NCBI GenBank assembly: GCA_015680685.1
Contig: MNCI01011809.1
Span: forward strand, 183,770 to 247,769
DNA length: 64,000 nt
Source of the DNA: Gnetum montanum
Lineage: Eukaryota > Streptophyta > Gnetopsida > Gnetales > Gnetaceae
Direction of reading: 5' to 3'
Shown here: in pieces, positions 48,545-60,720 of the stretch
Layout: each line of letters starts with the position of its first letter
How positions within the stretch are numbered: the stretch's first letter is position 1
Program-made: the position numbers and the translations under genes
The notes under the pieces: model-generated
What the model saw: the letters and a program-made list of their open reading frames with translations, nothing else
The model's database searches: none
What the model was told of the DNA's origin: nothing

Positions 48545-50430
48545 ATGGCGGAAGTTCAGGAAAATCCGGCAGTCGACAAACACGAAGAGGAAAATGACGA
48601 TCGCAATGGTCCGGAAGAGGACACTGGTGCTCACATTGCTCCCATCGTCAAGCTTTCCGAAGTTGCCGTTACCACTGGCGAGGAGGATGAGCAAGTTCTG
48701 CTAGACCTGTAATGTCACAAACCTATCACTCGCTTGCTTCTCTTTTCTTTTCTTTTTCTTTTGACACTTAGGGTTTTGAATGCCTTTTTGCTTCATTAAT
48801 TTCATTGTTGAATACGTTATCAAGTGCAGTGTTTTCCCAGGCTTTTCATTGTGGGCCAACTCCCAAGATTGGTTTTTTCTCCCTAAAATTTTATTGATTT
48901 CTCTTTCATTCTTAGAAGACAAAACTGTGTTTTGTTCTTAATTTTGATTCCTGATTTGATGTGGCTGTTCACGTTCTTTTCCCGGTCTTTCTATCCTGCG
49001 GAACCACACTTTGATTTGTATTTCTTAGTGTTGAATTGTGACCCTTTCGCAATCATTGAAGAGATCTGTTATATTTTTACGTTGTAAAGAGTGAAAATCT
49101 TTTTACCATATTTGTTGGGAGTTTGATCTAAATACGAAAGTTGTGTGGTGTATCCTATCATGTAGTTGGAAACATATTGATCTACGGGGAGCAGCAAGTT
49201 TTATGCTTGCCTAAGCAATTCTTGATTACGAGATTTTGCTTTTTCGATGTGAAATTTGGTAAATTTTTTCCATCAAGAGCGAAGTTTTTCATGCTTTCCG
49301 TATAGCGTACACAACCTTTTTGTTAGATTGGCTTCAGATAGTTTATAGAACATGTTTGAGAGCATAAAATCTTATTGATCTACCTGTAACATGAATATCT
49401 GTTTTGTTTCATGGAATGGAACTATCTTACGCACTATCAAATCAGATTTTGCAAAATTAAATTTTATTCCAGTGAAAATCTTCATTAATTAATGGTTGTT
49501 TCGAATGCAAAACTTTATATCATCAAGCAGTGAAATTATACAATGGATGTTATATTATATTTTGTACGCAGAAGACCAAATATTAGGTTGGTCAAGTTGG
49601 CTAAATTATGTTGTTTTTGATTTGTAATTTAGGAAAGCCAAGCTTTATCGTTATGACAAAGAATGGAAGGAACGTGGTGTTGGAACAGTGAAATTGTTGA
49701 AGCATAAAGAAACAAATAAAGTTCGTTTGCTTATGAGACAGTCGAAGACATTGAAAATATGTGCAAATCATATTGGTAAGATGCAATTGCTTTATGTATT
49801 TTTAAAATATAATTAAAAAATTAACTAGATGTATCATTTTGATCTCGAGATATGTTATAATATTTTATTTTTAAAGAAAGGATTAAACTTTTTGATGGTT
49901 TGCATATTTTCTGTTGTACCCGAGCAGTTTGTCCTCCCATGACATTGCAAGAGCATGCAGGCAGTGACAAGTCGTGGGTGTGGCATGCAAGCGATTACTC
50001 AGATGGTGAATTGAAATATGAACTATTTGCAATCCGTTTTTCCTCTGCGGAGAGTAAGTATCATATTTACTCATGGTTTCTATAGCATTGCCTATTGCAT
50101 TAGATTTGTCTGTTTGATGCATACATTGTTGGTAGCAATTAAACATTCATTTGTATTACTGCATTGAGTTGTGAAGTTTGTTATCAAATATTCTTCTAAT
50201 TTGTCAAATCTGCAGATGCCAAGAAGTTCAAAGAATTGGTTGAGGAGATTGTTGAATCCCAATCTAAGGTTTCAGATGAGAGCAATGAATCTGCAGAGAA
50301 AACTGCTGAACTTCTGGACAATTTGGATGTGAAAGAAAAAAATGAGGAACCTAAAGAAGCCTCTTCAAGTGAAATAAAATCCCAGGAGGCTTCTGAAACA
50401 ACTCCTTCGGTAGAAGAAAAGAAAACTTGA
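48545..50430 (+). CDS. RANBP1: Ran-binding protein 1 (RanBP1), four exons
   Basis: Exons 48545-48708, 49633-49775, 49928-50053, 50216-50430 join to 648 bases, 215 residues. All introns are GT..AG (GTAATG, GGTAAG read as GTAAG, GTAAGT donors) and all phases agree. The start ATGGCG is the first Met in an otherwise open frame. Residues about 45-160 form the Ran-binding domain: [18 protein letters not shown] (55-72), [67 protein letters not shown]. RanBP1 binds Ran-GTP in the cytosol and, with RanGAP, stimulates GTP hydrolysis, releasing cargo from exported complexes; it also acts in mitosis. The N-terminus (1-44) and the tail (about 163-215) are acidic or Glu/Lys-rich and look unstructured. The DKE-WKERG spacing seems two residues shorter than in most plant copies I know. 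The only intact gene in the window. Confidence 0.95.
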
Positions 50431-52303
50431 ATTCATTTCATTTGAGGATTCGTTAAATTGAGAGTTATTTCCGAATAAGAGTCAATTTAAGGGCATGTGT
50501 GCCATCTGTACTTGAATTTATTGCGGTGGTTTTATACATCTTTTTGGACATTTCAATATCTGTTTGTTGGGTTGATCCTGTGAGGTAAATTGGTTTTTGG
50601 TTTGGACTAGTTTAGCGGGGAATTATCACCGTTAGAAATTTGTAACTTCTGTCCTATTGTTAATTCAGTTGTCTTTATATTCTTCTTGAAACATTGGCAG
50701 TTTTAAGTAATAAGTTATCGTCTCCTTTTGGTTTAGCTGTTTTTTTCCTGTACCAGTGATGGATAAGCTTTTTTCGCTTCTAATTTTGCCTTTTCCCCCT
50801 TGTATTTTAGCTTTTACCGACAAACTCTAGGCTGCCGTTTCAACGCCAAGGTCGACACTTAGCTTTCCTGGTTACTCGGAGACGATCTTTTTACTTTTTA
50901 TAAATTTTACGTTTGGTTTATGTAAATTTTGCATTTGATTTATGATTCATACAAGCCCGATCCTATCCTAAGCCAACAGGAAGTACATGTCCGCAGCTAA
51001 CAGGTATTATCCTAGACTAGCAAAATATGATAAAAGATAAAGATAGATCTTTGCTGCATAATAGAATTGAGAATGCCAAAGAAGTGTTCCCAGAGTGACA
51101 AGTAACCTAGATAATTAAAACAAAAGAAAGACAATAATCAACTAGATAGAAACGTACACTATGGAGATTGATAAGAAAATAATCAAATCAGAACAATCAT
51201 ATAAGTTTATATTGATTTAGTGGGACAGTGGGTACGTGACCACTGACCACTTCAAGGCTTTTGCAGTTTCTTCCATGCGATATTATCGCTTGACTAGTTT
51301 TCAATGGATGATTTAAAAATATGCTATTTAAAAAACACTTATTTGAAGTTTTTTTTTCCAAATTAGAATACTTCAAAGCTCTTTAGTGTGCTTTACATCT
51401 CTTTAGTGTGTTGTACATCTTCCTTCTGCCGTTTCTTTTGTAAGTTGCACATTTTCCATTTTCTGTTGTCTTGCAAATAAAAGCAGCACATTGAATTGCA
51501 TTAACTAAAAGAACTTCCTTTAACTTGAATAGAGTGTCCTCTAGTAATGAAGATGATTAGGCTTTTTCATTAGCAACATTGATTTGCAAAGGGGTATGAA
51601 TTTTGTATTTAACTTCATATATTCACTAAGAAGTTATAACTTTTGAATTTTTAAATAGTGTTTGTTTACCTTTTTTTAGGTGAATTTTTCATGGGCTACT
51701 CACATGATAAAAGTGTGCGATTGAGTGGTATGCATGTGATTGAGTGCTATGTGATTTGTTGTAGTGAAAATTCCATAATGATGAGTGTCATGCACATGAT
51801 GAATCTTATGCCTTTGCATTGTAAATACTTGCTAAAATTTGTGTTGGGCATTGTGAATATGTTGCAAAATTTATGTAGTTGGTATAGTTCACCTATTCTA
51901 TTGCGCAAATCATACATTTTTGCAACTATGCTTTCTCAAATATTTGTTGTGCAATTGCTAAATGCATTGTTCATTATAATGTTTTGCACAATGTGTGCTC
52001 AGTTTAGTAATATATGTTCAAATTTAATAATCTTATATGTCCAAACTTCATGTGTGGATGCCATCATAATATATGTCCAATTTAGTAATCTTATAGTTTT
52101 AATTGTGCAAATTGTTAGCACTTCTATAGTTTGGGCCCTTGAATAAGCACTTGAACATGATCACTTGATTAATATTTTGCCTTTTTTTTCTCAAAGACAT
52201 GGCAATGATAGATGCATCAACTAAATATTAAAGTAAATATTTCAATGTTTTCGTACCATAGATGCTAGTATTAATCAATAATTTAAGTGTTAACATTGGT
52301 GGT
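50431..52303. other. 3' flank of RanBP1 and intergenic DNA
   Basis: The first ~250 bases probably hold the 3' untranslated region (AATAAG near 50,474). After that no gene is supported. A 162-codon open stretch at 51,658-52,143 is rich in Ile, Leu, Cys and Met, contains repeated ATATGTCCAATTTAGTAATC-like words, and has no known domain, so it is judged accidental. Confidence 0.5.
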
Positions 52304-53076
52304 TGATGAGTGGCGAGGTATCCCTACACTCAACCATACGAATACGAGCGTGCACGTGCGATCCGGTCGAACTCCGCAGACTAAATGCCTTAACACCACA
52401 AGAAACACTTGGGGTTAATCGTTCGTTGTATTCCCAGGCTTGCTTGTAAGTGTCACGGTGTATGGTTAAGCAAGTCTGAGGTATGTGATTTTTTTGGTAT
52501 TTTCAGGTTTATCTTCTATGCTATTAGAGTAAAGGGTTGAGAAACTAACTAACTCTAACTAATGTCCTAAGTCTAAGTTAACTAGTGTCAACATTCATTC
52601 CCACTTACCGAACACACCCTGAACTATGCAACTGTGGCTTACCAAACGCTAATCGTTACTGGGATCACCACACGTAACGCAAGTGCTCGAAGTGGTCGTA
52701 CTGAGGCACCTATTTAGCTTAAGTGTGATAAGNNNNNNNNNNNNNNNNNNNNNNNNNNNNNNNNNNNNNNNNNNNNNNNNNNNNNNNNNNNNNNNNNNNN
52801 NNNNNNNNNNNNNNNNNNNNNNNNNNNNNNNNNNNNNNNNNNNNNNNNNNNNNNNNNNNNNNNNNNNNNNNNNNNNNNNNNNNNNNNNNNNNNNNNNNNN
52901 NNNNNNNNNNNNNNNNNNNNNNNNNNNNNNNNNNNNNNNNNNNNNNNNNNNNNNNNNNNNNNNNNNNNNNNNNNNNNNNNNNNNNNNNNNNNNNNNNNNN
53001 NNNNNNNNNNNNNNNNNNNGGGAAGACGGGATATCGCGTACACGATATCGCGGCACATGCAGGTCGCGTCTCATCA
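52304..53076 (-). mobile_element. Solo LTR G1 with GTGGT target duplication
   Basis: Begins TGATGAGTGGCGAGG and ends CGCGTCTCATCA, with the five bases GTGGT before (52,299-52,303) and after (53,077-53,081). This is a clean solo LTR insertion. By comparison with LTR G3, transcription would run on the minus strand. The U3 end (53,030-53,060) carries GATATCGCG palindromes. An assembly gap lies inside. Confidence 0.85.
52733..53019. other. Assembly gap (287 N)
   Basis: Run of unknown bases inside LTR G1. Related copies here have palindrome-rich U3 sequence at the corresponding place, which is hard to assemble. Translated open stretches spanning it have no meaning. Confidence 0.98.
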
Positions 53077-54491
53077 GTGGTACATATCAGTGTTCAATTT
53101 TTGCACCAAAAGATTTGGAGAGCCTAGAACAAATGATTCTTAACTCCATTAATTTTTTTTTGGAAAGTCAGATATATGATAACATAAACATATCACTGCT
53201 TAGATATTTAAGATGTCAGAATTCCAAAAAAGTTAAAAGTTTAATTATTTTTGAAATTCATGGAGGTTTACCAACTTTAAAAACTAACTCGTGGATAGCT
53301 TTTGTAAGTTGAGTAAAATAACAAGTGAAAGTAGGTTGAAGTAGAATTTGCCTACTATGCTCATTTGCACTTCATGCTTTGATCCTTCCTCTCTTGGAGT
53401 TACTAAAAATACTTTTCTTTTCAAGTTAGAAAATAGTTTTAAGGTCCTAAAAAATAACATAAATAGTTTAGGCTACAATTTTCTACAAGTTTTAAATGTT
53501 TAAGTTTGTTATATAATTTAAAGTTCTTTTTTTTTTACCTTAATACTCCATAATCAATGGAATACGCATGGGAAAGTGATATAGATACCAAACAATGTTA
53601 CAGTCAAGTAGTACCTTATTAAAAAAATATCCTCATAAGAGCAACCAATTATTAATTTCATTTCCATATTTGCAAGCTACTTGTATGGTAATTGTACTCA
53701 CTATGATTTTTGCTATTATATTTAGAAAATGTCTTTTGCACTAAATTAGGTATCAAGTACAATTATTCTATAATATTATAATTAAAGAAGTTAGATTAGA
53801 ATATTCTTAGTGGATTTAGTTTTAACCAAAGTTTGCATAATTTTTATTTATCAACTCTAGTTTATTGAAATTTAATCTATGATATATTTAATTGCCTTGT
53901 GGTAGACTTTTAAGTTTGCATAACAATGTACAACCATTAATTTTGTAATATACATAAACAAAAGGACATGTATCATATAGAGGAATCATTGTAACCTTTT
54001 TTACAATTCTTAATTTATAAGGAAATTGTTGTAATGAGTGTGGTGAAGAAGAATATAAGTAAAACAGAAAGGTGCAAAGACATGGACTTTGATGAGTTAA
54101 AGAGCATCATATACAGATCATGAAATGATAAATGAAGTAAAAAGTTATCATGCCATTATAAATCAAAAGTTGAAAAAATGATAGGGAACTTACCTATGAA
54201 ATATAAAATATTCATAATGGTGTTTATGGAGGATCCAATTTTTGAAAGAAGAAGAGAAGGTTCAAGTAGAAGTTGCAAAATTTTGGAAGTAGCCATGAAA
54301 TTAAGGATAGGCTATGATAAGATGTAATAGTTCATAAAAGTACAGAGTTAGTAGAAGAAGATGAATTATTATTCAAATGGACTTAGTCTCTTATGTAAGA
54401 CTAATTGTAATAAGTGCAATCCTTAAGATTATACACAAAATAAACATCCTACAATCATGATGTAATTAATAGTGTTCATTATAAGTATTCT
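53077..54491. other. AT-rich DNA with retroelement LTR-like traces
   Basis: No gene is supported. The last part (about 54,380-54,491) continues across insertion G2 into 56,315-56,378 and resembles the sequence before the primer site at 62,673, so it is probably part of an LTR (element H1). The rest, 53,077-53,990, shows nothing. Confidence 0.35.
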
Positions 54492-56314
54492 GATGAGTGG
54501 CGAGGTACCCCTACACTCAACCATACGAATATGAGCGTTACACGCGCGATCCGATCGAACTCCGCAGATGGACTAGTTGTGGCATCTAGAAAGTTAGCCA
54601 TAGGTCGCAGTTTGTTGTCTTCCCACCTGGACTAGTATTATCTTTGTCACGTATGGTTTAGTCCAGAGTGAGGTGTATGATGGGTTTCTAATCTAATGCT
54701 ACTCTTGAAGGCAATGGAAAGTAATATTATCTAAGCTAAGAGAGAAAGGGTGAGAGAATCTAAACTAGCCTAAGTGCGATGAGCATCTGTTCCTTGATTA
54801 TCCATACACATCTTGGACTTCGTGCACGACTACCACTGGGATTACCAAGCGCAGATCCTAGGTACGCTACTGGGTTACCAAGTAGTCACACTTAAATGCT
54901 TGTAATCAAGTCATACTCATTCCGCGTATTAACATGAGATAAGGGTGAGAGAGATTAACTAACTCTAACTATAGTGCTAAGTTCGAGGTATATGATTTTT
55001 TTGGTGTTTTCTGGTTTATCTCCTATGCTAAGGGGTGAAGGGTTGAGAGACTAAAACTAACTCTAACTACAACGCTAAGTCCTAGCGTCAGCATCCGTTC
55101 CCACTTGCCGTACACACCCTGAACTGTGCAACTGTGGCTACCAAACACTAATCGTTACTAGGATTACCACACGTAACGCACATGCTCGAAGCGATCATAC
55201 TGAGGCACCTAACTAGCCTAAGCGTGACAAGCAGCCGATTCCTTGACTAGCCATACACATTCGTAGATGCTCGTAATCAAGTCGTACTTGTCCCATGTTC
55301 TAGGAGATAAGGGTGAGAGAATCTAATCACGATGAGTAGCCGATTCCTTGGCTAGCCGTACACATTTGTCAATGCTCGTAACCAAGTCGTACTCATGCCG
55401 TGTTACTAGGAAAGCAATAAATAACATTAAATAAACCTATCCATGTACTGCAAGGTTTATCCACAAAGCTCTTCTTTATTGCCGTACACAACTTGCGTTC
55501 AGGTACAAAGCTGCTCGAATAAAGAACCATTCACTTGGGGGACTCCTACTGCGGGCACATGGAAAATATTCTATCTCTGGGGTGATCAATCTGCCAGAGC
55601 TTCGCTACTTCTAGCCTAGGATGACAAATGAGGGGAGTGCCGCCTCTTATTTATAGATTTGGCGGTGGACTGCGATATCATGTACGCGATATTGCAGGGG
55701 ATGCGATATTGCGGCTTGTGCATATCGCGTCTCATCAGTTACCAAGTAGTTACACTTAAATGCTCGTAATCAAGTCATACTCATTCCGCGTTTTAACATG
55801 AGATAAGGGTGAGAGAAATTAACTAGGAAAGCAGTAAATAACAATTAATTAAATAATTGAACTAAGTGAATGCTGCAATGATGAAGTAATCTCGATCTTT
55901 ATTTTTGGTCATGTGCGTGTCCAAGTACGTCACACTCGAATAAGGATGCCGTACAATTACAATCACCACATTGCGAGCATACATTGGAAAATAATTCTAT
56001 CTCTGGAGGGATAAAACTGCCAGAGTTTTGCCAAGGGACTAAATCTAAGTTGAGAAACAAGGGAGAGCCGCCTCTTATTTATAGAACTGGCGGCGGGCTG
56101 TGATATCGCATATGCGATATTGCAAGGAAGGACACGATATCATGTATGCGATATCGCGGCTACGATATCACGTACGCGATATCGTAGCCCATGTGATAAC
56201 ACAGCTGTGATTTCACGGCAGCGATATCACAACCATTGTGATATCACGATAGCGATATCACAACCATTGTGATATCACGATAGCGATATCACAGCTAGCA
56301 AATTCATGACTCAT
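54492..56314 (-). mobile_element. Composite LTR G2 with TATTC target duplication
   Basis: Outer ends TGATGAGTGGCG and GACTCATCA, flanked on both sides by TATTC (54,487-54,491 and 56,315-56,319). Inside, the family sequence occurs in overlapping copies: 54,866-54,960 is repeated at 55,738-55,830, and a CTCATCA end lies at about 55,732-55,738. A minus-strand TATAAATAAG is present in both (near 55,653 and 56,080). This looks like one LTR that gained an extra partial copy by unequal recombination or nested insertion. U3 palindromes are listed separately. Confidence 0.75.
56095..56294. repeat. GATATC palindrome cluster in U3 of LTR G2
   Basis: About a dozen GATATC or near-GATATC sites in 200 bases, most within larger palindromes such as TGCGATATCGCG, CACGTACGCGATATCG and GTGATATCAC. 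The end has a direct repeat of about 35 bases around AGCGATATCACAACCATTG. A shorter set lies at 55,672-55,735 and part of one at 53,030-53,060. They are upstream of the minus-strand TATA box. Confidence 0.88.
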
Positions 56315-57541
56315 CATATTCTATCACAAGATCCTTAGGTAATTAGAGTTACTAATGAGCTGTAAAACTAAACTCCTAGGTATCAAAGTGCAAGCTGTGA
56401 TGGAGAGAAATATTGTAAAGATAGTTAACACCATATAAAGAGAAATTTAATTGAAAAAGGTTGGATAGTTAAGAGACTTGATGATTCTGTATTAACATTA
56501 TGGTTGGAGAAGTAATTTATAAAAGGGGAGGATTGCAAAAAACATGAAGAATGGGGAAAATAATAATTATTAAGGCAAAGTGTGATAGAAGAAGAGGTGT
56601 TACATCATAAAGAACAAAAATATTTTGTAACCATTTGATAAACTTATTGGTAGCAAGCCAAAGATTAAGCCTAATTACCAAGCAATGAGTTGCATATGCA
56701 ATTTACTTCTTGATGAGATTGGAAAAAATCTACAACCATATGAGGAATTAGGTAGAAGCAAGATCTCAACAATAAAATAATCAACATTGGAAAGGATATC
56801 ATAAAAATGGTAATCAAGTAAAACTAAGAAATTAGATGCAACGATTGCTCAATTCAACATGGAGTCATATGATGAATTTTTTGAACCAACAAAGAAGTAA
56901 TGATACTATATAATCATACTTGAAAGACTTTCTATGAATCATGATTTAAGATTAAAATACTTGAAAGACTTCCTATGAATCATGATTTAAGATTAAAATT
57001 ATTTCAATATTACTCATGCACTGTACCTCATTGTTGAAATAAAATAAAGGAAGGTTATAACAACAATTTATTTTGTAAGCCTACAATAACTTTATAAGTA
57101 ATATAAACAAGGATCATTACCTAGAGGCTTAATACTTATCCTGCCAAGGTGTGGTCCTGGGAGGGTTGATAGATGAGCAAAAGCACCATATGGCACCATC
57201 CAAGAGTCCTAAATCAACTAGGAAAGAAGGATGAACTCAAGGTGGACTATGCCTTAATATTCACAATACTTATAAGCATAATAAAAGTCATAACATCCAT
57301 TAGAAAATGGTTAGAATTATAATAAGAATGCCTTAGATAACGTGCACAAGTAAAAGATCTAGGAGATAACATCCACACACACATGGAAAACACACCATAA
57401 CACAATGCAACATTATGCAAGACAACATGACACCACAATAAGGACTGATCCAAAGCTACATGCTACTAGCCCTAAACTCTACTTTGTAGAGAGGGGTGAT
57501 GGCCTGAGCCAAAGAAGCAAAGCCTCTTCAACAAGCCTATA
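56315..57541 (+). other. Element H1 primer site and degenerate internal region
   Basis: After an LTR-like end (TGTAAAACTAAACTCCTA) a primer site GGTATCAAAGTG lies at 56379-56390, one or two changes from the initiator tRNA type. Downstream to about 57,130 the sequence looks like decayed coding DNA without domains I can name. The rest to 57,541 holds a word CCTGGGAGGGTTGATAGATG near 57,150, an inverted relative of the one at 47,827, and no gene. Confidence 0.45.
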
Positions 57542-58487
57542 TGGTGTAGGGACACATCTTCTGATCTTCTTGTTCTTCCCTATGTGTATGTTTTTGCATG
57601 CTTTCGAACACTGGAGAGACATCTTGGAAGTCCATAAGATGTCTTGGATGAGCTTGGAAGTGACTGGGACATCTTGCTATTTAGATTGATGTCTTAGGTG
57701 AGATGACTTACTAAAACCTTAGACATCTTAGATGAGACGTCTCCACTATGCATGGCACATCTCAGGCAAGATGTCTTACAAGTAGATAAGACATCTTGGC
57801 TTCTAGGAGAGATCTCTTGGAAAAATAGTGGATGTCTTTGCTAAAAGTTGGGTTTTCCCAGAAGACATCATGGCAAAGTCAGAGACGATTGGTACGAATG
57901 GAAAACTTATAAAAATACCCATCCCAATTCAAAATACAACTAGAACATGATGAAAAAGGATGGAAATAGCTAGGAAGAAGTTGAGAAGACATGGAAAACA
58001 TCTAAAAAACCTCAAGTTAGGTTGAAGAAAGGTTTCTAAGAATCTTACCTTCTGGTTTAACATAAGTATTGATGTATTCATCATTGTTGGTACCATGAGT
58101 GAGAAAAAAAGCTCTTGAGAATGGAGAGTTGAGCAAGAGAGAGTGGGTGAACACATTAAATGAGTATAGTTCATAATTGTAACTCTAAGATGAACTTGTG
58201 GTGTGTTGGTCCATGTGTTCTATTCTCTTGTATCTCACTTGTGAGTTGAAGATCTTGGTTCCAGGTTATAGAAGAGATTTTCTATTTGTTGTGTCTTGTA
58301 TTAAGAACAACCATTGTGTCGTTGTAGAGTCTCATGCTTTGCAATATTGTTTGAGTGTGATAGGTTTTGGATGTTTGTAGGTTTTTTGAACCCTATTGTA
58401 ATCTTCTAATTAAAATAATTGAAGATAGCTAGTTTTCTTTTTCTTTAGCAAATAAGTTTTATTTAATTATGGAGTTAACTTGCTCCA
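57542..58487 (+). mobile_element. Solo LTR K with CTATA target duplication
   Basis: Starts TGGTGTAGGGACACATC and ends near TGCTCCA, flanked by CTATA at 57,537-57,541 and 58,488-58,492. It is a plus-oriented relative of LTRs D and E: same start, and the end region has GAAGATAGCTAGTTTTC. TATA-like TTATAAAAATA is near 57,907. U3 (57,610-57,840) has many AGACATCT and AGATGTCT octamers. Length 946 bases. Confidence 0.85.
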
Positions 58488-58492
58488 CTATA

Positions 58493-60720
58493 TATCCTTG
58501 TGACATAGTTTATAAGGAATCAAGGCTATGCAGTTCTTTGGTAATGGTTAAGATAACATGAATTCTCTAAGGATCTCCATATTCCTATGGACTCATTCTA
58601 GAGGAAAACAACCTTTGATCCACCAAAAAAACATACTTTTTTACACTTATTCCCACTTGACAGAAGCGATGTTCTTGGTGCTAAAGTCTTTGTCCATACA
58701 TTTTTCTAAATGTAGAGAGCTCATTGGATATTGAGGGATATCAAACAACTAAAATTCCTTTTGATATTTATAGATAATAAAGTTCAATGGCTAGGATTAT
58801 TTAATCATAAGGCATGAATGTTGAACTCAACTTGACATCTAATAGAGGATTAGATATGTTCACATAACCTAGGCTAAGGAAGAAAAGATTTTCCTTTTTT
58901 TCATGCAAACTATATCAACCTTTCTACCCAAAGTGAAATATACCCATTTGACATGAAGCCAGTTATCTATCTTTGGTAGTAATATTAGAGAGTAGAGTCA
59001 ATTCTTTGCATCTAATGGGAGACTACTTTGTACCTTGGGAAAACCACTTCCTATGGTAGTCTAACACTAACATGTACAAGGATCTTTGGAACTTTAGCCT
59101 CATTGTGGCATCATTCAACTTCTTAATTGAGGGGGAACACATTGCTTTCCTACCCCATAGAAGTGGTCTATCTTGGATCTACTTGGCATCATTTAAGCTA
59201 TCTTACTTCCACCAATTTTTATACAGGGAACACTATTTCACCTAAAGAATATGACTCTTGATGGGAATTATCAACACCAAGCTACCCACCCGCATAGATA
59301 CACAAAGATACATCAATGTGATTCTTTGCAAAAAATTTTGCAATAAACATTTGCTTATGCTTGAGAGTATGTAAGTACTCCTAGGTATCCTCCTTTAAGG
59401 ACGTGCCTTGCGAACACACCACGAATTCCATATTCTAATTAAGCACACAACTAGTTGTGTGCAAGTTGATGATGGAATGAATTTTTTATTCTTTCATAGT
59501 CTTAATGTTTGGAGTTTCTTGGGACCTCAATGTTGTTGGATCAACATCTCCTAGGTTGAACATTTTCAACATGGAAGAATAAAATACTAGATGATATTTT
59601 TCCAATATGTTGGTAACTACATTTGATATGCAATTGGGTTCTCACAAGCAAGGATCTTAAAAGGCCCATAATAGCATCTCAAGAACTTGTAACTTGCCCC
59701 CTTTTTATAGTCTCATTTACCCCACATAATCCATCTTTAAAAGAGTTTAGTCTTCAACATTGAACTCTAATAATTTTTGCTTGCTATCAACATACTTTTT
59801 ATATTCTAGATAGACATCTCGAAGTATACTTTGACCACTTAGATGTTATCCACCCATGATTTCATAAACTCATTAGCTAGAGGATTTAACCCTTGATGGT
59901 AGACTTTCAATAGTTGAGCTACTACTAGTTGTCTCCCTAAGGTCAACTTTGTTAGAGAGAATCCCATGGTAGAGGACATTTGAATGTTGTAATTGAATTG
60001 TGCCATGGACAGTTGGTTTGATCAAACTAGATGAAATGTCTTAAGTACTCTTTCAACTTAGGAGTGGTCATTCTATATGAACATTTCTTGGGAGGGGTAG
60101 TTTCCAGCAACATCTCAATCTTGTGGTCCACCACTTGTCTTTCTAGCAACTCACCTAGTAACTTTTTGGAATTAGGTCATTGTACCTTCCTAGCATCCCT
60201 TTGATCCACACATCTACCTAGGTTGAATCAGTGACCTTTGTCTCTCTCAATACTACAATGTATATCTATTATGATGGATTTGAAGTAATCCTCTTCATCA
60301 CCATTATAGAGACAATTTGGAGTTCATGAAGCATGTTAGTTGCTCTTGATGTAGAGGTCTTCATCACATAGGATGATTGTCAGATGTAAAGAACATTGAG
60401 GTATATGAAAACTAATACTTTTACCTTCTTGGAGAACTATTATCCAAGGATGACTTGAAAAGAGTCAATGTCTAGGATACAATAATTAAACTTCCTACTC
60501 CATTGTCCCATCTTCACCTCCATATCCTTCATCATTCTTGTACATCCAATTGGGTGGAACTTGGCTAACTTACAAAATGTTGAAGTTTGTTTGACTTGCA
60601 AATTGAGGGTATGAGTGATTTTTAGTGAAAGAAAGTTATGGCTAGCACTTGTGTTAACCAAGGCACCACAAACTTTAAAGGAAATTATACCATTACTATC
60701 TATATAAAACAAAAGTTGGT
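58493..60720 (-). pseudogene. Element J: protease, integrase tail, chromodomain remnant (minus)
   Basis: Minus strand. Protease (60,712-60,440) reads VCGALVNTSASHNFLSLKI, where gypsy copies have DTGASHNFLS; the catalytic Asp is Asn and the Gly is Ser. Reverse transcriptase and RNase H are missing. Integrase C-terminal pieces follow (about 60,010-59,690): MAQFNYNIQMSSTMGF, KLTLGRQLVVAQ and YKKGASYKFLRCYYGPFKIL. A chromodomain-like piece, FVVCSQGTSLKEDT (about 59,430-59,390), follows, so J is another chromovirus. From about 59,200 to 58,493 no domain is seen. An internal deletion of most of pol is implied. Confidence 0.7.

Noticed and set aside
51658-52146. 162-codon open stretch downstream of RanBP1
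   Set aside because: Low-complexity composition, internal sequence repeats, no domain, and no splice or promoter context.
52649-53312. Open stretches of 114-209 codons across the assembly gap
   Set aside because: Their length comes from unknown bases read as codons without stops.
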